Positions 7,756 to 16,813 of a stretch of 64,000 nucleotides of DNA are shown piece by piece. The notes beneath the pieces were generated by a model that was given only the letters and a program-made list of their open reading frames with translations, had not been told where the DNA came from and did not search any database. Source of the stretch: Clostridia bacterium (GTDB taxonomy: Bacteria > Bacillota > Clostridia > Christensenellales > Aristaeellaceae); the NCBI GenBank assembly GCA_017512985.1, contig JAFWEJ010000002.1, positions 1 through 64,000 on the forward strand. The letters are read 5' to 3'. Each line of letters starts with the position of its first letter. Positions within the stretch are counted from its first letter, which is position 1. The position numbers were made by a program, and so were the translations under genes.

Positions 7756-8784
7756 ATGAGCGTTTCTTTAAGGGATATAGCCAAGGCAGCTCAAGTCTCG
7801 GAGGCAACTGCTTCCTTATCTCTGAATGGTCGAAAAGGTGTGAATGACAAGACCCGGCAGAAGGTGATAGAAACTGCCAAGAAGCTTGGTTATGTGAGCA
7901 ACGGCAATGCAAGGTCACTTGCCAGAAAAAAAAGCGGGCTCATCGGAGTAATGATTCCAAATATTTCTAATCTTTTCTACTCTAATTTAGTACGGCATAT
8001 CGAACGAGCCTTGAGAGACATGGGTTACAAGATGATTCTTGTAACAACAGAAAGCAATATTAATTATGAAAAAGAGATGATTAGACACTTTGTATCCTTC
8101 AGAGTTGAAGGTGCCATTATCTATCCCAGCATCAAACAGAACAATAATCCAGAATATATTAACCTTCTAAAACAGAACGGCATTCCTATGGTGTTTATCG
8201 GGAACTACTATCCTGAGATTGATGCACCTCATGTGATGTCAGATTTATATAAAGGTGTGAAAGAAGCGGTCGATTATCTCTTTATCACCGGCTGCAGACA
8301 CTTCTACTATCTGGGTGGCTGCAAGTCCATCATCAGCAATCAGATGAAGTTAAATGCTATTCGGGATTATCTTGCTGATCGAGGAATAGAGTTTCCAGAT
8401 GACCACTACCTGCTTTTGGAACATACTCGCTACGAGAACGCTTTCATTCGCATGGATGACCTGCTATCCAGTGGAAAGAAAGTTGATGCGGTAATTGCTG
8501 CGGATGCTTTCTCTTCCCTGGCAGTATTCAATGTGTTTCAAAAAAAAGGCGTAAAGGTGCCAGAAGAGGCATCTATCATCAGTTTTGACAACCTGCTTTA
8601 TCCTGATGTTTGTGTAACTCGGCTCTCCTGCATAGAACAAGATTTAGGAAGTATTGTTAACTGCACAATGCAGAACTTGCAAGCTATGATTCAGGATGGA
8701 AGTAAAGGAGTCTCCCATCTTTCGCCCACAAAGCTGATTTTGCGGGATACTACGAAGCAATACTTAGCTGCTGAAAAGAAATAA
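7756..8784 (+). CDS. LacI/GalR-family transcriptional regulator
   Basis: 342 residues. N-terminal helix-turn-helix (SLRDIAKAAQVSEATASLSLNG) and hinge helix (NARSLARKKS), then a periplasmic-binding-protein-like effector domain beginning GLIGVMIPNISNLFYSNLVRHIE. Divergent from the sugar-uptake operon and separated from it by an intergenic region with two strong promoters and a LacI-type palindrome, so it is most likely the local repressor, induced by the imported sugar. CAGGAG lies 7 bases before the ATG. Base composition matches the A/T-rich sugar island, suggesting that regulator and operon arrived together. Confidence 0.92.
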   Translation: MSVSLRDIAKAAQVSEATASLSLNGRKGVNDKTRQKVIETAKKLGYVSNGNARSLARKKSGLIGVMIPNISNLFYSNLVRHIERALRDMGYKMILVTTESNINYEKEMIRHFVSFRVEGAIIYPSIKQNNNPEYINLLKQNGIPMVFIGNYYPEIDAPHVMSDLYKGVKEAVDYLFITGCRHFYYLGGCKSIISNQMKLNAIRDYLADRGIEFPDDHYLLLEHTRYENAFIRMDDLLSSGKKVDAVIAADAFSSLAVFNVFQKKGVKVPEEASIISFDNLLYPDVCVTRLSCIEQDLGSIVNCTMQNLQAMIQDGSKGVSHLSPTKLILRDTTKQYLAAEKK

Positions 8785-8933
8785 ACTTATTACTCGCACC
8801 TAAAAATCCGGCAACATTTCTCCCACTGGCATTTCTTTCTCGTGCATTTTAATCTGCCTTGAACATTTTCCTGTTTATCTGGGGCGTCCCTAGCCAATCA
8901 CCTACTTATCGATTGTAGTCTTCCTCGCATATC

Positions 8934-10154
8934 CTAATATCGTTCCAAGTCCACCGGTATCAGCATCTTTTTCGGCAGCTTCCCATCGTCACTTCCCAAT
9001 ACTGCCTGTATGGCCGCGTCTGTCACAGTCCAGGTATCTTTAAGGTCCTTTTCCGCAAACATCTCTACCAGGGCAGTCTTTTCCTGGAGATCAAACTGGA
9101 TACTGCCCCATTCACCGTCGTTGTCAACCTGATAGGCATAGACAGCGGCGGTTATTTTTTTACCTTTGCGCTGAACAGATTCCTGCCTGATCCGAACACA
9201 ATGAAGCTGTCTCAGCCTGACCAGCTCAAGCAGAAGCTTTTCCACAGCCCGATTGTATGCCCGTTCCGCTCCGGAGGATCCGCATCCTTCAAACATCGTC
9301 GCCAGTTCATCAAAAGACATCCGCTTGCTCATGCTGCTGACGCGCCCGCATGTCATACAGATTGCGTTACGCTGCTCCAGCAGTGTTTGATCCCTGTACG
9401 ACATGCTTTTGCCCCAGAAAGCCTGCTTCACTTTCTCGGCTTCCATTCCGTCCCAGAGAATACTGGCGTAATCCCAAAAATCCGGAATCAGTTCATCGTC
9501 TTGTTCCCAGTCTTCTCCTTCATCATTGATCTTCCTGGGCAATAGCCTGTTACGCTGCCGCCATGCCGCTTTCAGTTTTTCCGCTGCCGTTTTCTCTGAG
9601 CAGCCGCTCTGCTCCGAAAACAGGCGTATCGTTTTTTCTGAATCTCCATAGCATTCGGTATACAACTGCATAATACGCCGTGCATCCTTGTATTCGCTCA
9701 GGGAATCAAAGGAATAAAACTCCTCCGACATCCGAAACCGCAACATCGTATCTATAATGAATCGATGAATGAATGTGATAAACGTGGTTCCTCTGTTCGG
9801 ATCATAGTCCGGGAAACGGCTCAACACTTCCTCCCTGCATTCCAGTTTCAGGTCCATAAATCGTTCCGGTGCGATATATTTGGATTCGCTCGTCAGGAAA
9901 GCCCTGATCTGGTTGTTGAAATACGCCTCGTTCTCATCCAGATAGAAGAAAAGATATTTCAGCTCATGGGTTTCCTTTGCCTTAAGGATATAATCATTCG
10001 AATTGCTGTCATGCGTCCTTTTCGGCAGGGCCGGAACCAGTTTGTATACGTTCTCCGCATCGTACATCGTCAGTTTCCTGTGCTCTGCCATAGATGTCCT
10101 GAATGCATAATCACCCAGGTCCCATGAGTAATCCTTCAGTGTCTGCTGTTTCAA
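8934..10154 (-). CDS. sigma-70-like protein of the mobile element
   Basis: 406 residues. Residues 95-150 (PERFMDLKLECREEVLSRF, then YDPNRGTTFITFIHRFIIDTMLRF) resemble sigma region 2: the D-x-x-R-G-T-x-F-x-T/F-x-I pattern precedes a helix that would contact the -10 element. A stretch around 170-205 (TIRLFSEQSGCSEKTAAEKLKAAWRQR) looks like a region 3/4 helix-turn-helix. The remaining ~190 residues carry a Cys pair (CMTCGR) and match nothing I know. It starts 12 bases after the zinc-finger gene and probably shares its transcript. It could be an alternative sigma factor for element genes or a replication/regulatory protein with a sigma-like fold. Confidence 0.5.
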   Translation of the reverse strand: MKQQTLKDYSWDLGDYAFRTSMAEHRKLTMYDAENVYKLVPALPKRTHDSNSNDYILKAKETHELKYLFFYLDENEAYFNNQIRAFLTSESKYIAPERFMDLKLECREEVLSRFPDYDPNRGTTFITFIHRFIIDTMLRFRMSEEFYSFDSLSEYKDARRIMQLYTECYGDSEKTIRLFSEQSGCSEKTAAEKLKAAWRQRNRLLPRKINDEGEDWEQDDELIPDFWDYASILWDGMEAEKVKQAFWGKSMSYRDQTLLEQRNAICMTCGRVSSMSKRMSFDELATMFEGCGSSGAERAYNRAVEKLLLELVRLRQLHCVRIRQESVQRKGKKITAAVYAYQVDNDGEWGSIQFDLQEKTALVEMFAEKDLKDTWTVTDAAIQAVLGSDDGKLPKKMLIPVDLERY

Positions 10155-10165
10155 TGGGACCTCCT

Positions 10166-11293
10166 TTATGCGTGCTGAAGAAAACGCTCTGCCTCAGCTT
10201 TCAGCGCCTTCTGATCCATTTCTTTCGTATAGGAACCCTTGGCATATTTCAGATCGGCTATTGCCCGCTGTTTTTTATCCCGGGCAAGTTTTTTCATCAC
10301 CTCGGCCAACTCCGGGGCCAGTTTGTTTCGCCTTATTGCCTGATAAATCCAATTCATACAGCGTTTAAAGGGTTCGTTCAGCTGATGATCTTCCGCCCGT
10401 TCACGCGCCACTCTTCCAAGCCTGCTGGCAATCGCTTTGCATTTGCGGCCGGCGGGATCGTCAGGACAGATATCGGTACAGTATTTTGTCTTCCGGGCAT
10501 TTGTCGTAAGAAACCATCTCCCGCAGATTCCGCAGCGTTTTGGAGCATGGCCGACAGACAGACCCTCAAAGAAATCGGTTCGCAGCATACTGGCGAGGCT
10601 GGTAAAATGCATATGTTTCTGCATTTGCCAGCGCCGGTCTTGAACATCATTCCCTGCTGTATACTGAATTGAAACATTCATCAGGGACATCCAGGAATTG
10701 CTTCCGTCCCCAAGGTGAATCTCCTCCGGAAAAGATTTGCTGAACTGGGATAAATACGCATCCTTCGTTCTCTGTTTGTTTGGAGCGTCCAGTGTTTCGG
10801 CAAAAGGAGCAAGGTGTTCCTGCAACTGCGTGACCGCATCGTAAAAATGGACCAGGAACGGTGCCAGTATTTGCAGAGTAATCTCCGGCCCATACTTTTC
10901 CGCCGTTTGATTATCCATCTGTCCACTGGACAGGATCTTGCTGAACTCGGGAATCCTGCTGACTGTTTTCATGGAAAAAACCTGGTCCAGCCATTGATCA
11001 ATATTGGGAACATCAAAGAAAGAGAAGAGCTCATAACGGGAAATGATTTTGACCAGGGAATGCGCGGCGATTCTTGCGCTTTCCATATCTTTTTCATCGA
11101 CAAAAGGGAACAGTAACGTAACTTCAGCCGGCGCAATCTGCTGACAGAGCGGCTTGGCCGCGGCCAGATCTTCCTTGCTGATGTTGAGTGCCATACAGGC
11201 AACAGAACCGGCAGGCATAACCTTCCCGCTGTATTGAACCGTATCATCGGCATAAATCAGATCCAGCATAGTGCTGTGCTTTGTCAGGCTCAT
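10166..11293 (-). CDS. zinc-finger protein, DUF6076-like
   Basis: 375 residues, no signal or membrane segment. Near residue 255 there is a treble-clef/zinc-ribbon candidate: CGICGRWFLTT, then KYCTDIC and a further Cys (GRKCKAIASRLGR). The C-terminal ~90 residues are Lys/Arg-rich helices, compatible with nucleic-acid binding. The layout matches what I remember of DUF6076 proteins of clostridial mobile elements. It is the first gene of the leftward unit and lies divergent from parM across a 287-base gap. Function unknown. Confidence 0.55.
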   Translation of the reverse strand: MSLTKHSTMLDLIYADDTVQYSGKVMPAGSVACMALNISKEDLAAAKPLCQQIAPAEVTLLFPFVDEKDMESARIAAHSLVKIISRYELFSFFDVPNIDQWLDQVFSMKTVSRIPEFSKILSSGQMDNQTAEKYGPEITLQILAPFLVHFYDAVTQLQEHLAPFAETLDAPNKQRTKDAYLSQFSKSFPEEIHLGDGSNSWMSLMNVSIQYTAGNDVQDRRWQMQKHMHFTSLASMLRTDFFEGLSVGHAPKRCGICGRWFLTTNARKTKYCTDICPDDPAGRKCKAIASRLGRVARERAEDHQLNEPFKRCMNWIYQAIRRNKLAPELAEVMKKLARDKKQRAIADLKYAKGSYTKEMDQKALKAEAERFLQHA

Positions 11294-11378
11294 TACTCAT
11301 CACCGTTAATCGCAAAATAAGGCTCCTTCTCTGTTATAAAGCATCTCTCCGAAAAAGAAAAGACGAACAAAAGCATTT

Positions 11379-11409
11379 TGTCAGGTTTTTTATTTTTGAT
11401 CTGTCAGGT
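11379..11409 (+). repeat. direct repeat in the divergent control region
   Basis: TGTCAGGT occurs at 11379-11386 and 11402-11409 (23-base spacing, about two helical turns), each followed by T-rich sequence. A third TGTCAGG is at 11282-11288 at the start of the leftward gene. Possible regulator-binding repeats in the divergent gap 11294-11580; nothing else stands out there. Confidence 0.4.
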
Positions 11410-11580
11410 GTTTTTCATGTTTTTCGCAAATTTCAACATAATAACGGTGAAAAGGGCAAGAAAGCCCGGATAAAAGGAGATGATGCCTATGAGGGTATAA
11501 AGCCCGGTTCCCCTGTTTCTCCTGCGGACTGGTTGGTCCGTCATATTATGATCGCCGCAACTGCGGCAGAAAGGAAAAAT

Positions 11581-12525
11581 ATGTTTATTGTCCATGATAA
11601 GAAGACCATCCTCGTGGCGATTGATCACGGGTATGGCAACGTGAAAACCCCGAACGACATTTTTCCCACCGGGATTACGGAGTATGGCGAGGAGCCTGCC
11701 ATGGTGCTCAACAAGCTCTCCTGGGGTGGAAAATGGTATGCGATCGGCGATTCCCACAAGGAATTTACCGCCGATAAGACCGCTAATGAAGACTATCTGA
11801 AGCTGACCATGGTCGCTATCGCCCGGGAAATGAAGCGGCGCGGACTGACCGAAGCGTCGGTTTATCTGGCTGTCGGTCTGCCCCTAACCTGGGTCGGTCA
11901 GCAGAAGGAAAGCTTCATCCGTTATCTGACCCGTATCCCCAATCTGGAATTCCGGTATAACGGTATCGATTATTCCGTTGAGATCCTGGGCGTGGAAATG
12001 TACGCCCAGGGATTTGCCGCTGTAGCGGGTCGCCTGGAAGAGTTTACCGGCGTCAATATGCTCTGCGACATCGGAAACGGAACCATGAACATCATGTACA
12101 TCAACAACTGCCGTCCCATCAGCGGGAAGTGCTTTACTGAAAAGTACGGCACTCATCAGTGTATACTGGCTGCCCGGGAAGCGCTTATGCGCGGAGAAAT
12201 GCACCTGAAGGTCGATGACAGCATCATCGAACAGGTACTACGCTATGGAAAAGCCAGCGTAGATGAAAAGGTGGTCAGTTCCATCCGTGATACGGCCGCC
12301 GGGTATGTGAACGGAATCATGCGGAGCCTGCGAGAGCATGAATATGATTCCCGGCTCATGCAGCTCTGGTTCATGGGAGGCGGTGCCTGCCTGATCCGGA
12401 ATTTCGGAACCTGGGATTCCAAGCATGTCACCTTTATTGATGATATCAAGGCTACGGCTAAGGGCTATTATCAGCTGGCGGCCAAGGCACTCCGCAAGCG
12501 GGGTGTTTGCTTTGAAGAAGAATGA
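11581..12525 (+). CDS. parM: ParM/StbA-like actin-family ATPase (plasmid partition)
   Basis: 314-residue actin/Hsp70-superfamily protein. Phosphate-1-type motif IDHGYGNVKT near the start, phosphate-2-type motif LCDIGNGTMNIMYI, and adenosine-type GGGACLIRNFG near the end. Such proteins form filaments that push plasmid copies apart. ATG at 11581 is chosen because GAAAGGA sits 6 bases upstream; the frame is open for another 100 codons upstream but that part has no family-like sequence. It overlaps the ParR-like gene, supporting a par operon. Its presence suggests an excised, replicating plasmid-like stage. Confidence 0.85.
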   Translation: MFIVHDKKTILVAIDHGYGNVKTPNDIFPTGITEYGEEPAMVLNKLSWGGKWYAIGDSHKEFTADKTANEDYLKLTMVAIAREMKRRGLTEASVYLAVGLPLTWVGQQKESFIRYLTRIPNLEFRYNGIDYSVEILGVEMYAQGFAAVAGRLEEFTGVNMLCDIGNGTMNIMYINNCRPISGKCFTEKYGTHQCILAAREALMRGEMHLKVDDSIIEQVLRYGKASVDEKVVSSIRDTAAGYVNGIMRSLREHEYDSRLMQLWFMGGGACLIRNFGTWDSKHVTFIDDIKATAKGYYQLAAKALRKRGVCFEEE

Positions 12526-12838
12526 GCACACCGTCAGCTTCACTGTACGGCTGAACCTGAACAGGGCTGAGCATGCTCGTGCTTATGAGCTGCTGAAGAA
12601 CAGTCCCTGTTCCCGTACAGCCACTATTGTGGATGCCCTGACTGCCGAAGCGCCTGCGCTTGGGGGAATCGCAGATGCAGAAGCACTGAAAGAAATCGTG
12701 CGTCAGGCAGTCAGTGACGCGATCCGTGATCTGCCGCTGGCGGTGCAGCCTTCCGGAACGGAAGCGGGCACTACCGGCAGCAAGGAGATCTCGGATCAGA
12801 ATTACGATATCGCCGATAATTTTATGAACAGCCTGTGA
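12512..12838 (+). CDS. parR: ParR-like small DNA-binding partner of ParM
   Basis: 108 residues if started at TTG 12512 (MKKNEHTVSFTVRLNLNRAEHARAYELLKN); GGGG lies about 8 bases upstream and the start overlaps the parM stop by 14 bases. GTG at 12503 is an alternative. The beta-strand then alternating-helix start (TVSFTVRLNLN) resembles ribbon-helix-helix adaptor proteins such as ParR. The rest is low-complexity and Glu/Gly-rich. Position right after parM is the main argument. The centromere would be the repeats just downstream. Confidence 0.6.
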   Translation: MKKNEHTVSFTVRLNLNRAEHARAYELLKNSPCSRTATIVDALTAEAPALGGIADAEALKEIVRQAVSDAIRDLPLAVQPSGTEAGTTGSKEISDQNYDIADNFMNSL

Positions 12839-12868
12839 GGTTGTAAATAAAACCTATGCGGCGATCAG

Positions 12869-12932
12869 GTGATATCAGATTGGTATCACTTTTTTTGATA
12901 CCTGATTTCGGGTGATACCAAAGTGATATCAC
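12869..12932. repeat. iteron-like repeats (candidate parC centromere or oriV)
   Basis: Four copies of the octamer-like unit GTGATAYC(A), two on each strand, lie within 64 bases: GTGATATCA at 12869, GGTATCAC at 12882, GGTGATACC at 12911 and GTGATATCAC at 12923. Direct and inverted spacing resembles binding sites for a dimeric partition or replication protein. Confidence 0.6.
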
Positions 12933-12971
12933 TCCGACAGGAAAGCAAGCGCGTTGCTTTTCAGCCGGCAG

Positions 12972-13152
12972 GGAGTCCAGAGGGAAACCCTCTGGGCCTG
13001 GTGCAGGGCGGTAGCGTCTGCGCGGTTGCAAGGCAAGACCTTGCCCGGAGTCCAGAGACGGAGTGCGCTGGGTCGGGTGCAGGGTGACAACGCCTGCCGG
13101 GAGTGCAGAGGGCAGCGCCCTTGCTCAGAGTCCAGAGGTGAAACCTTTGGCC
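12972..13152. repeat. block of imperfect inverted repeats upstream of the relaxase gene
   Basis: GAGTCCAGAGG-type units recur at 12972, 13048, 13100 (variant GAGTGCAGAGG) and 13128, mixed with GGTGCAGGG units at 13000 and 13077. Several form hairpins, for example CCAGAGGG/CCCTCTGG at 12977-12995 and GCAAGG/CCTTGC at 13028-13044. The block fills the gap between the partition genes and the relaxase and may contain oriT, which usually sits beside the mob gene. No coding sequence is supported in 12839-13292. Confidence 0.6.
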
Positions 13153-13292
13153 CAGTCATGTGTTGGGCCCATAGGGTTCGACACATAGTACTGGGTATTA
13201 CCTGTCTAAAAAAGCCAGGTCTCCTGGATCGCGTCCCCCGCTTCTGCCCTCTACCCCAACAATCCCAACCCAGAAAGGAGGTGAAAATTCCT

Positions 13293-14603
13293 ATGGCAGC
13301 TCAACGTGTATCCCGCCATAACGGTCGCGCTGGAAAAAGCGGTGCTTACAGTTCCAAGCACAATGACCGGAAATTCGACGCGGAAAATGCTGACCACATT
13401 GATTCTTCCCGGACGCATCTGAATATGTACTGGGACTATCAAAATGGTCTGCGTTCCCATGAAGAACAGGAGAATGGAAAATATCCGTCTTTTGCGGATG
13501 TCGAGAAGCAGTTCTACACGGAACGCTATTCCGACTTCGTCGCCGGTCAGAATGAGCGGAATCGGAAAGCCGGCCATTCCAAACGGAACCGTACTGCGGA
13601 AGCTCTGCTGAAAGACAGGCGGACCTGCCCGGAAGAAACGATCTACCAGATCGGAAAACAGGGCAGCGAAACCCCGCCTTCCGTCCTGATGGATGTACTC
13701 GATGATTATCGTGAGCGCTTTAACGCTCGTTTCGGAGAACATGTGCATATTCTGGACTGGGCGCTTCATCTGGATGAAACGACGCCTCATGTCCATGAGC
13801 GTCATGTCTTCGACGTGAAGAACGACTACGGCGAAATCGAGCCGAAGCAGGAAAAGGCGCTGGAAGCAATGGGAATTCCTCTTCCGAATCCGAATGAGTC
13901 GTCGAGCCGAAAAAACAATCGAAAAATGACTTTCGATTCGATCTGCCGGGATCTGTTCATTGATGTCTGCAAGGAACACGGCCTTTCGATCGAAGAGGAA
14001 CCCATCTACGGCGGTCAGGCTTACCGCGAGAAAAATGATTTCATCATTGAATCGCAGCAAGCTGAAATCGACCAGCAGCAGGAAGCAATCGCCCAGCAGC
14101 AACAGGCTTTGGCCAGTCTCCAGGCTCAGCAGGCTCAGAACAGCCAGATTCTGATGCAACAGCAGGCCGAGATCGACAGCAATGCTTCACTGCTGGATGA
14201 TGAAAAGGCGTTCATCGCCAGCATTGCTGCACAAGCCCATGACTCGGCTGTGAAAGTGACTGCTGAGAGTGTGGTCAGGGAAACTCAGGCCAGTACGGTC
14301 AGAGCGCTTTCTGCCTTTAAGGAGAAAAACACTTCTCCGGACAGAAAGCTGAAACCGGTCATCCGGGATGCAGTCAGCGCTTACCTTGATGGCGCGATCT
14401 CCATGATCCAGAAGCGCACCGAAAAGTTGATTGCCTGGATCAAAGACAGGCTGTTCAAATCCGAAGTTCGTTCGGAGAACATCCGAAAGATCGAAAAGGA
14501 GATTACTCCTTCGATTCGTGAACAGCTCAAGGCTTTCCGGCAGAAAGAGCTGGAAGCACCGCCCCGGCGTAAAGTGATCCAGCGTGATCACGATTCCCGG
14601 TAA
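13293..14603 (+). CDS. mob: MOBV-family relaxase (Mob/Pre type)
   Basis: 436 residues. Nicks oriT and starts transfer of the element as single-stranded DNA. The N-terminus has the Mob/Pre signature (RHNGRAGKS, then HIDSSRTHLN). The metal-binding three-His motif is H159-L-D-E-T-T-P-H166-V-H168. Residues 250-300 form a Gln-rich coiled coil (QQQEAIAQQQQALASLQAQQ), followed by a basic C-terminus. ATG 13293 has AGGAGG 11 bases upstream; an in-frame GTG at 13281 overlaps that site. The immediately preceding repeat block is the likely oriT area. Confidence 0.85.
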   Translation: MAAQRVSRHNGRAGKSGAYSSKHNDRKFDAENADHIDSSRTHLNMYWDYQNGLRSHEEQENGKYPSFADVEKQFYTERYSDFVAGQNERNRKAGHSKRNRTAEALLKDRRTCPEETIYQIGKQGSETPPSVLMDVLDDYRERFNARFGEHVHILDWALHLDETTPHVHERHVFDVKNDYGEIEPKQEKALEAMGIPLPNPNESSSRKNNRKMTFDSICRDLFIDVCKEHGLSIEEEPIYGGQAYREKNDFIIESQQAEIDQQQEAIAQQQQALASLQAQQAQNSQILMQQQAEIDSNASLLDDEKAFIASIAAQAHDSAVKVTAESVVRETQASTVRALSAFKEKNTSPDRKLKPVIRDAVSAYLDGAISMIQKRTEKLIAWIKDRLFKSEVRSENIRKIEKEITPSIREQLKAFRQKELEAPPRRKVIQRDHDSR

Positions 14604-14814
14604 ACCTGACAATTGAATAATGATATCCTTCGGTCATTCACGACCGAAGTGTTTTTATGCAGGATGTACTCCTACATCCCTGAAAACCGGGGAACCTGAT
14701 GAATTCATTGCGATGAGAAGTTCCCCAAGGACTCTTCTTCTGAATCGCCGGCAGATGAATCTCCCGGCGATTTTGTTTTCTCGACTACTACCATTTATTG
14801 AGGAGGTATTTTCG

Positions 14815-15438
14815 GTGAACCCTTTCCCCATTGTGAAAGCAGCAGTATCAGTTAAGGATGCCGCTGCCTTTTATGGATTGAATGTCGGACGGAATAACAT
14901 GATGATCTGTCCTTTTCATGATGATCATCATCCGTCCCTGAAATTGTATCCAGATCATTTTCACTACTTCGGCTGTCATGAATCCGGAGATGTAATCACT
15001 TTTGTTGGAAAGCTGTTCAATCTTCCGCCCTATGAAGCGGCCAGAAAGATCATGGCAGATTTCCACATCGACCCTACCGCTCCTTCTTCGGCGGCTGCTC
15101 TCCCCATGGGGGAGCGGCTGCGTGAGGCGGAGCTCAAATGCCAGGAAACGCGGTGTGTCCGTGCCCTGGTACGTTACGAAAACCTGCTGAAGAAAGAACA
15201 GGAGCAGTACGCTCCTGCCACCATGGACGAACCCTGGAATGATCGGTTTGCTCGCGCCTGTAATGCTTTGCCGCAGATCAGCCAGTATCTGGATGATCTG
15301 TTTGACGCGGATATAACCGTTCGCCAGGAAACTGCCTATGACCTGATCAGCAGCGGAGAAATTGAGCGGATCGAAAAGATCCTTGCTCAGGAAAGGAAGG
15401 TGAAGTCCCGTGGAGATGACCCCTGCAGAGCGGCCTGA
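14815..15438 (+). CDS. CHC2-type primase-like zinc-binding protein
   Basis: 207 residues. The CHC2-like segment is residues 32-63: CPFHDDHHPSLKLYPDHF followed by HYFGCHESGDVITFVG. Cys32, His35 and Cys54 are present, but the usual third cysteine is Tyr51, with His55 as a possible replacement ligand. No TOPRIM catalytic domain follows; residues 95-207 are helical. GTG at 14815 is the start because AGGAGG lies 8 bases upstream; the longer open frame lacks a site. It overlaps the helicase gene by 29 bases, so the two probably act together in initiating element replication. Confidence 0.75.
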   Translation: MNPFPIVKAAVSVKDAAAFYGLNVGRNNMMICPFHDDHHPSLKLYPDHFHYFGCHESGDVITFVGKLFNLPPYEAARKIMADFHIDPTAPSSAAALPMGERLREAELKCQETRCVRALVRYENLLKKEQEQYAPATMDEPWNDRFARACNALPQISQYLDDLFDADITVRQETAYDLISSGEIERIEKILAQERKVKSRGDDPCRAA

Positions 15439-16804
15439 ATGGTGGCCGGACTGGTATGACGGAAAGAATATCGACGAAACGATGTTCTGTCAATGCTTCG
15501 TCCGGAATCATCCCATCGTTTACTGCGAAGACGCCTTTTTCACCAAGGAAGGTGTTCTGTATGATCACTCCGTTCTGAAAAAGGCAATCTATACCGTCGC
15601 CCAGCCTTTTGTGCATTCCAATGTGTCCAAGAAGATCTCCAATCTGGTAGATCTGCTGAAGATCATGACGTTTACCGAAACACTGCCTCCGCAGTCTGAC
15701 CGGATTCATCTGGCTAACGGAACCCTGATGCTGGACGGGGCCTTCGATGAGAAGAAGCCCGAAATCGTCCGGAGCCGTTTCCCGATCTGTTATAACCCCA
15801 ATGCGGCCAAGCCTGAACGCTGGCTGCATTTTTTGAATGATCTTCTGTATCCGGAAGATGTCCTGACGCTTCAGGAATTCATTGGCTACTGTCTGATTCC
15901 AAGTAACAAGGGACAGCGGATGATGGTCATTAAGGGAAACGGCGGAGAAGGAAAGAGCCAGATCGGCGCTGTTCTCCTGAAGCTGTTCGGAAACAGCAAC
16001 GCCAAGGACGGCAGCGTTGGTAAGGTGTCTGAAAACCGTTTTGCCCGGGCTGATCTGGAGCATATCCATCTGATGATCGACGACGATATGCGAATGGAAG
16101 CCCTGAAGCAGACCAATTATGTCAAGTCCCTTGTGACCGCGCAGGGCAAGGTGGATCTGGAACGGAAGGGAAAGCAGAGCTATCAGGGCTACATGTACGC
16201 CCGGCTGCTCGCTTTTTCCAACGGTGATCTGCAGTCCCTGTATGACCGGAGCGATGGTTTTTACCGCCGGCAGCTAATCCTGACCACGAAGGAAAAAGCT
16301 GTTGACCGCACGGATAATCCGAACCTGGCCGAAGAGATGTGCCAGGAGCTGGAAGGTATCTTTCTCTGGGCCTTTAAAGGCTTGCAGCGTCTGGTTGCCA
16401 ACCACTTCCGGTTTACGGAAAGCGATCGCACCAAGGCAAACCGCAATGTTGTAAAGCAGGATGCCAACAACGTGATCGCCTTCATGGAATCCACAGGTTA
16501 TATCCGTTTCGATCCGGATGCGTCCATCAGTTCTCTTGAACTGTATCGGGTATATCAGGTCTGGTGTCTGGAAAATGCCTTTACGCCGCTTAAGCAGCGG
16601 AGTTTCAGTGATTTCCTGATCGCGAACCTGAATAAATATGGAATCGAGCGCGACAGTAACGTATACAACGCTGCCGGACGTCGGGTCAGGGGTTTCAAAG
16701 GAATCGGAGCAGTACTCCGGCTCCCTATGGAAACCGCCGATGGATGGCAGAAAAACTGGCCGACTGATAATCCCTTTGAGCAGAATGCTATAAGGGAGAA
16801 TTAA
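15410..16804 (+). CDS. D5/P4-type superfamily 3 helicase (plasmid/phage primase-helicase)
   Basis: 464 residues. Walker A GNGGEGKS at 176-183, Walker B HLMIDDDM near 220, sensor region RLLAFSNGD near 265. A D5_N-like region precedes the ATPase, and a winged-helix-like C-terminus covers about 365-450. Such proteins unwind origin DNA for plasmids, phages and satellites. The GTG start lies inside the CHC2 gene with GGAAGG about 12 bases upstream. Together with the CHC2 protein it forms a split primase-helicase module. Confidence 0.82.
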   Translation: MEMTPAERPEWWPDWYDGKNIDETMFCQCFVRNHPIVYCEDAFFTKEGVLYDHSVLKKAIYTVAQPFVHSNVSKKISNLVDLLKIMTFTETLPPQSDRIHLANGTLMLDGAFDEKKPEIVRSRFPICYNPNAAKPERWLHFLNDLLYPEDVLTLQEFIGYCLIPSNKGQRMMVIKGNGGEGKSQIGAVLLKLFGNSNAKDGSVGKVSENRFARADLEHIHLMIDDDMRMEALKQTNYVKSLVTAQGKVDLERKGKQSYQGYMYARLLAFSNGDLQSLYDRSDGFYRRQLILTTKEKAVDRTDNPNLAEEMCQELEGIFLWAFKGLQRLVANHFRFTESDRTKANRNVVKQDANNVIAFMESTGYIRFDPDASISSLELYRVYQVWCLENAFTPLKQRSFSDFLIANLNKYGIERDSNVYNAAGRRVRGFKGIGAVLRLPMETADGWQKNWPTDNPFEQNAIREN

Positions 16805-16813
16805 GCCAAAACT

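Noticed and set aside
8785..8933. Left attachment site of the mobile element
   Set aside because: Only 6-base matches (GCACCT, TCGTGC) are shared with the right flank at 19885-20000, which is expected by chance.
12861..13180. CRISPR array
   Set aside because: Repeats are uneven in length and spacing, are partly inverted and have no unique equal-length spacers; no cas genes are near.
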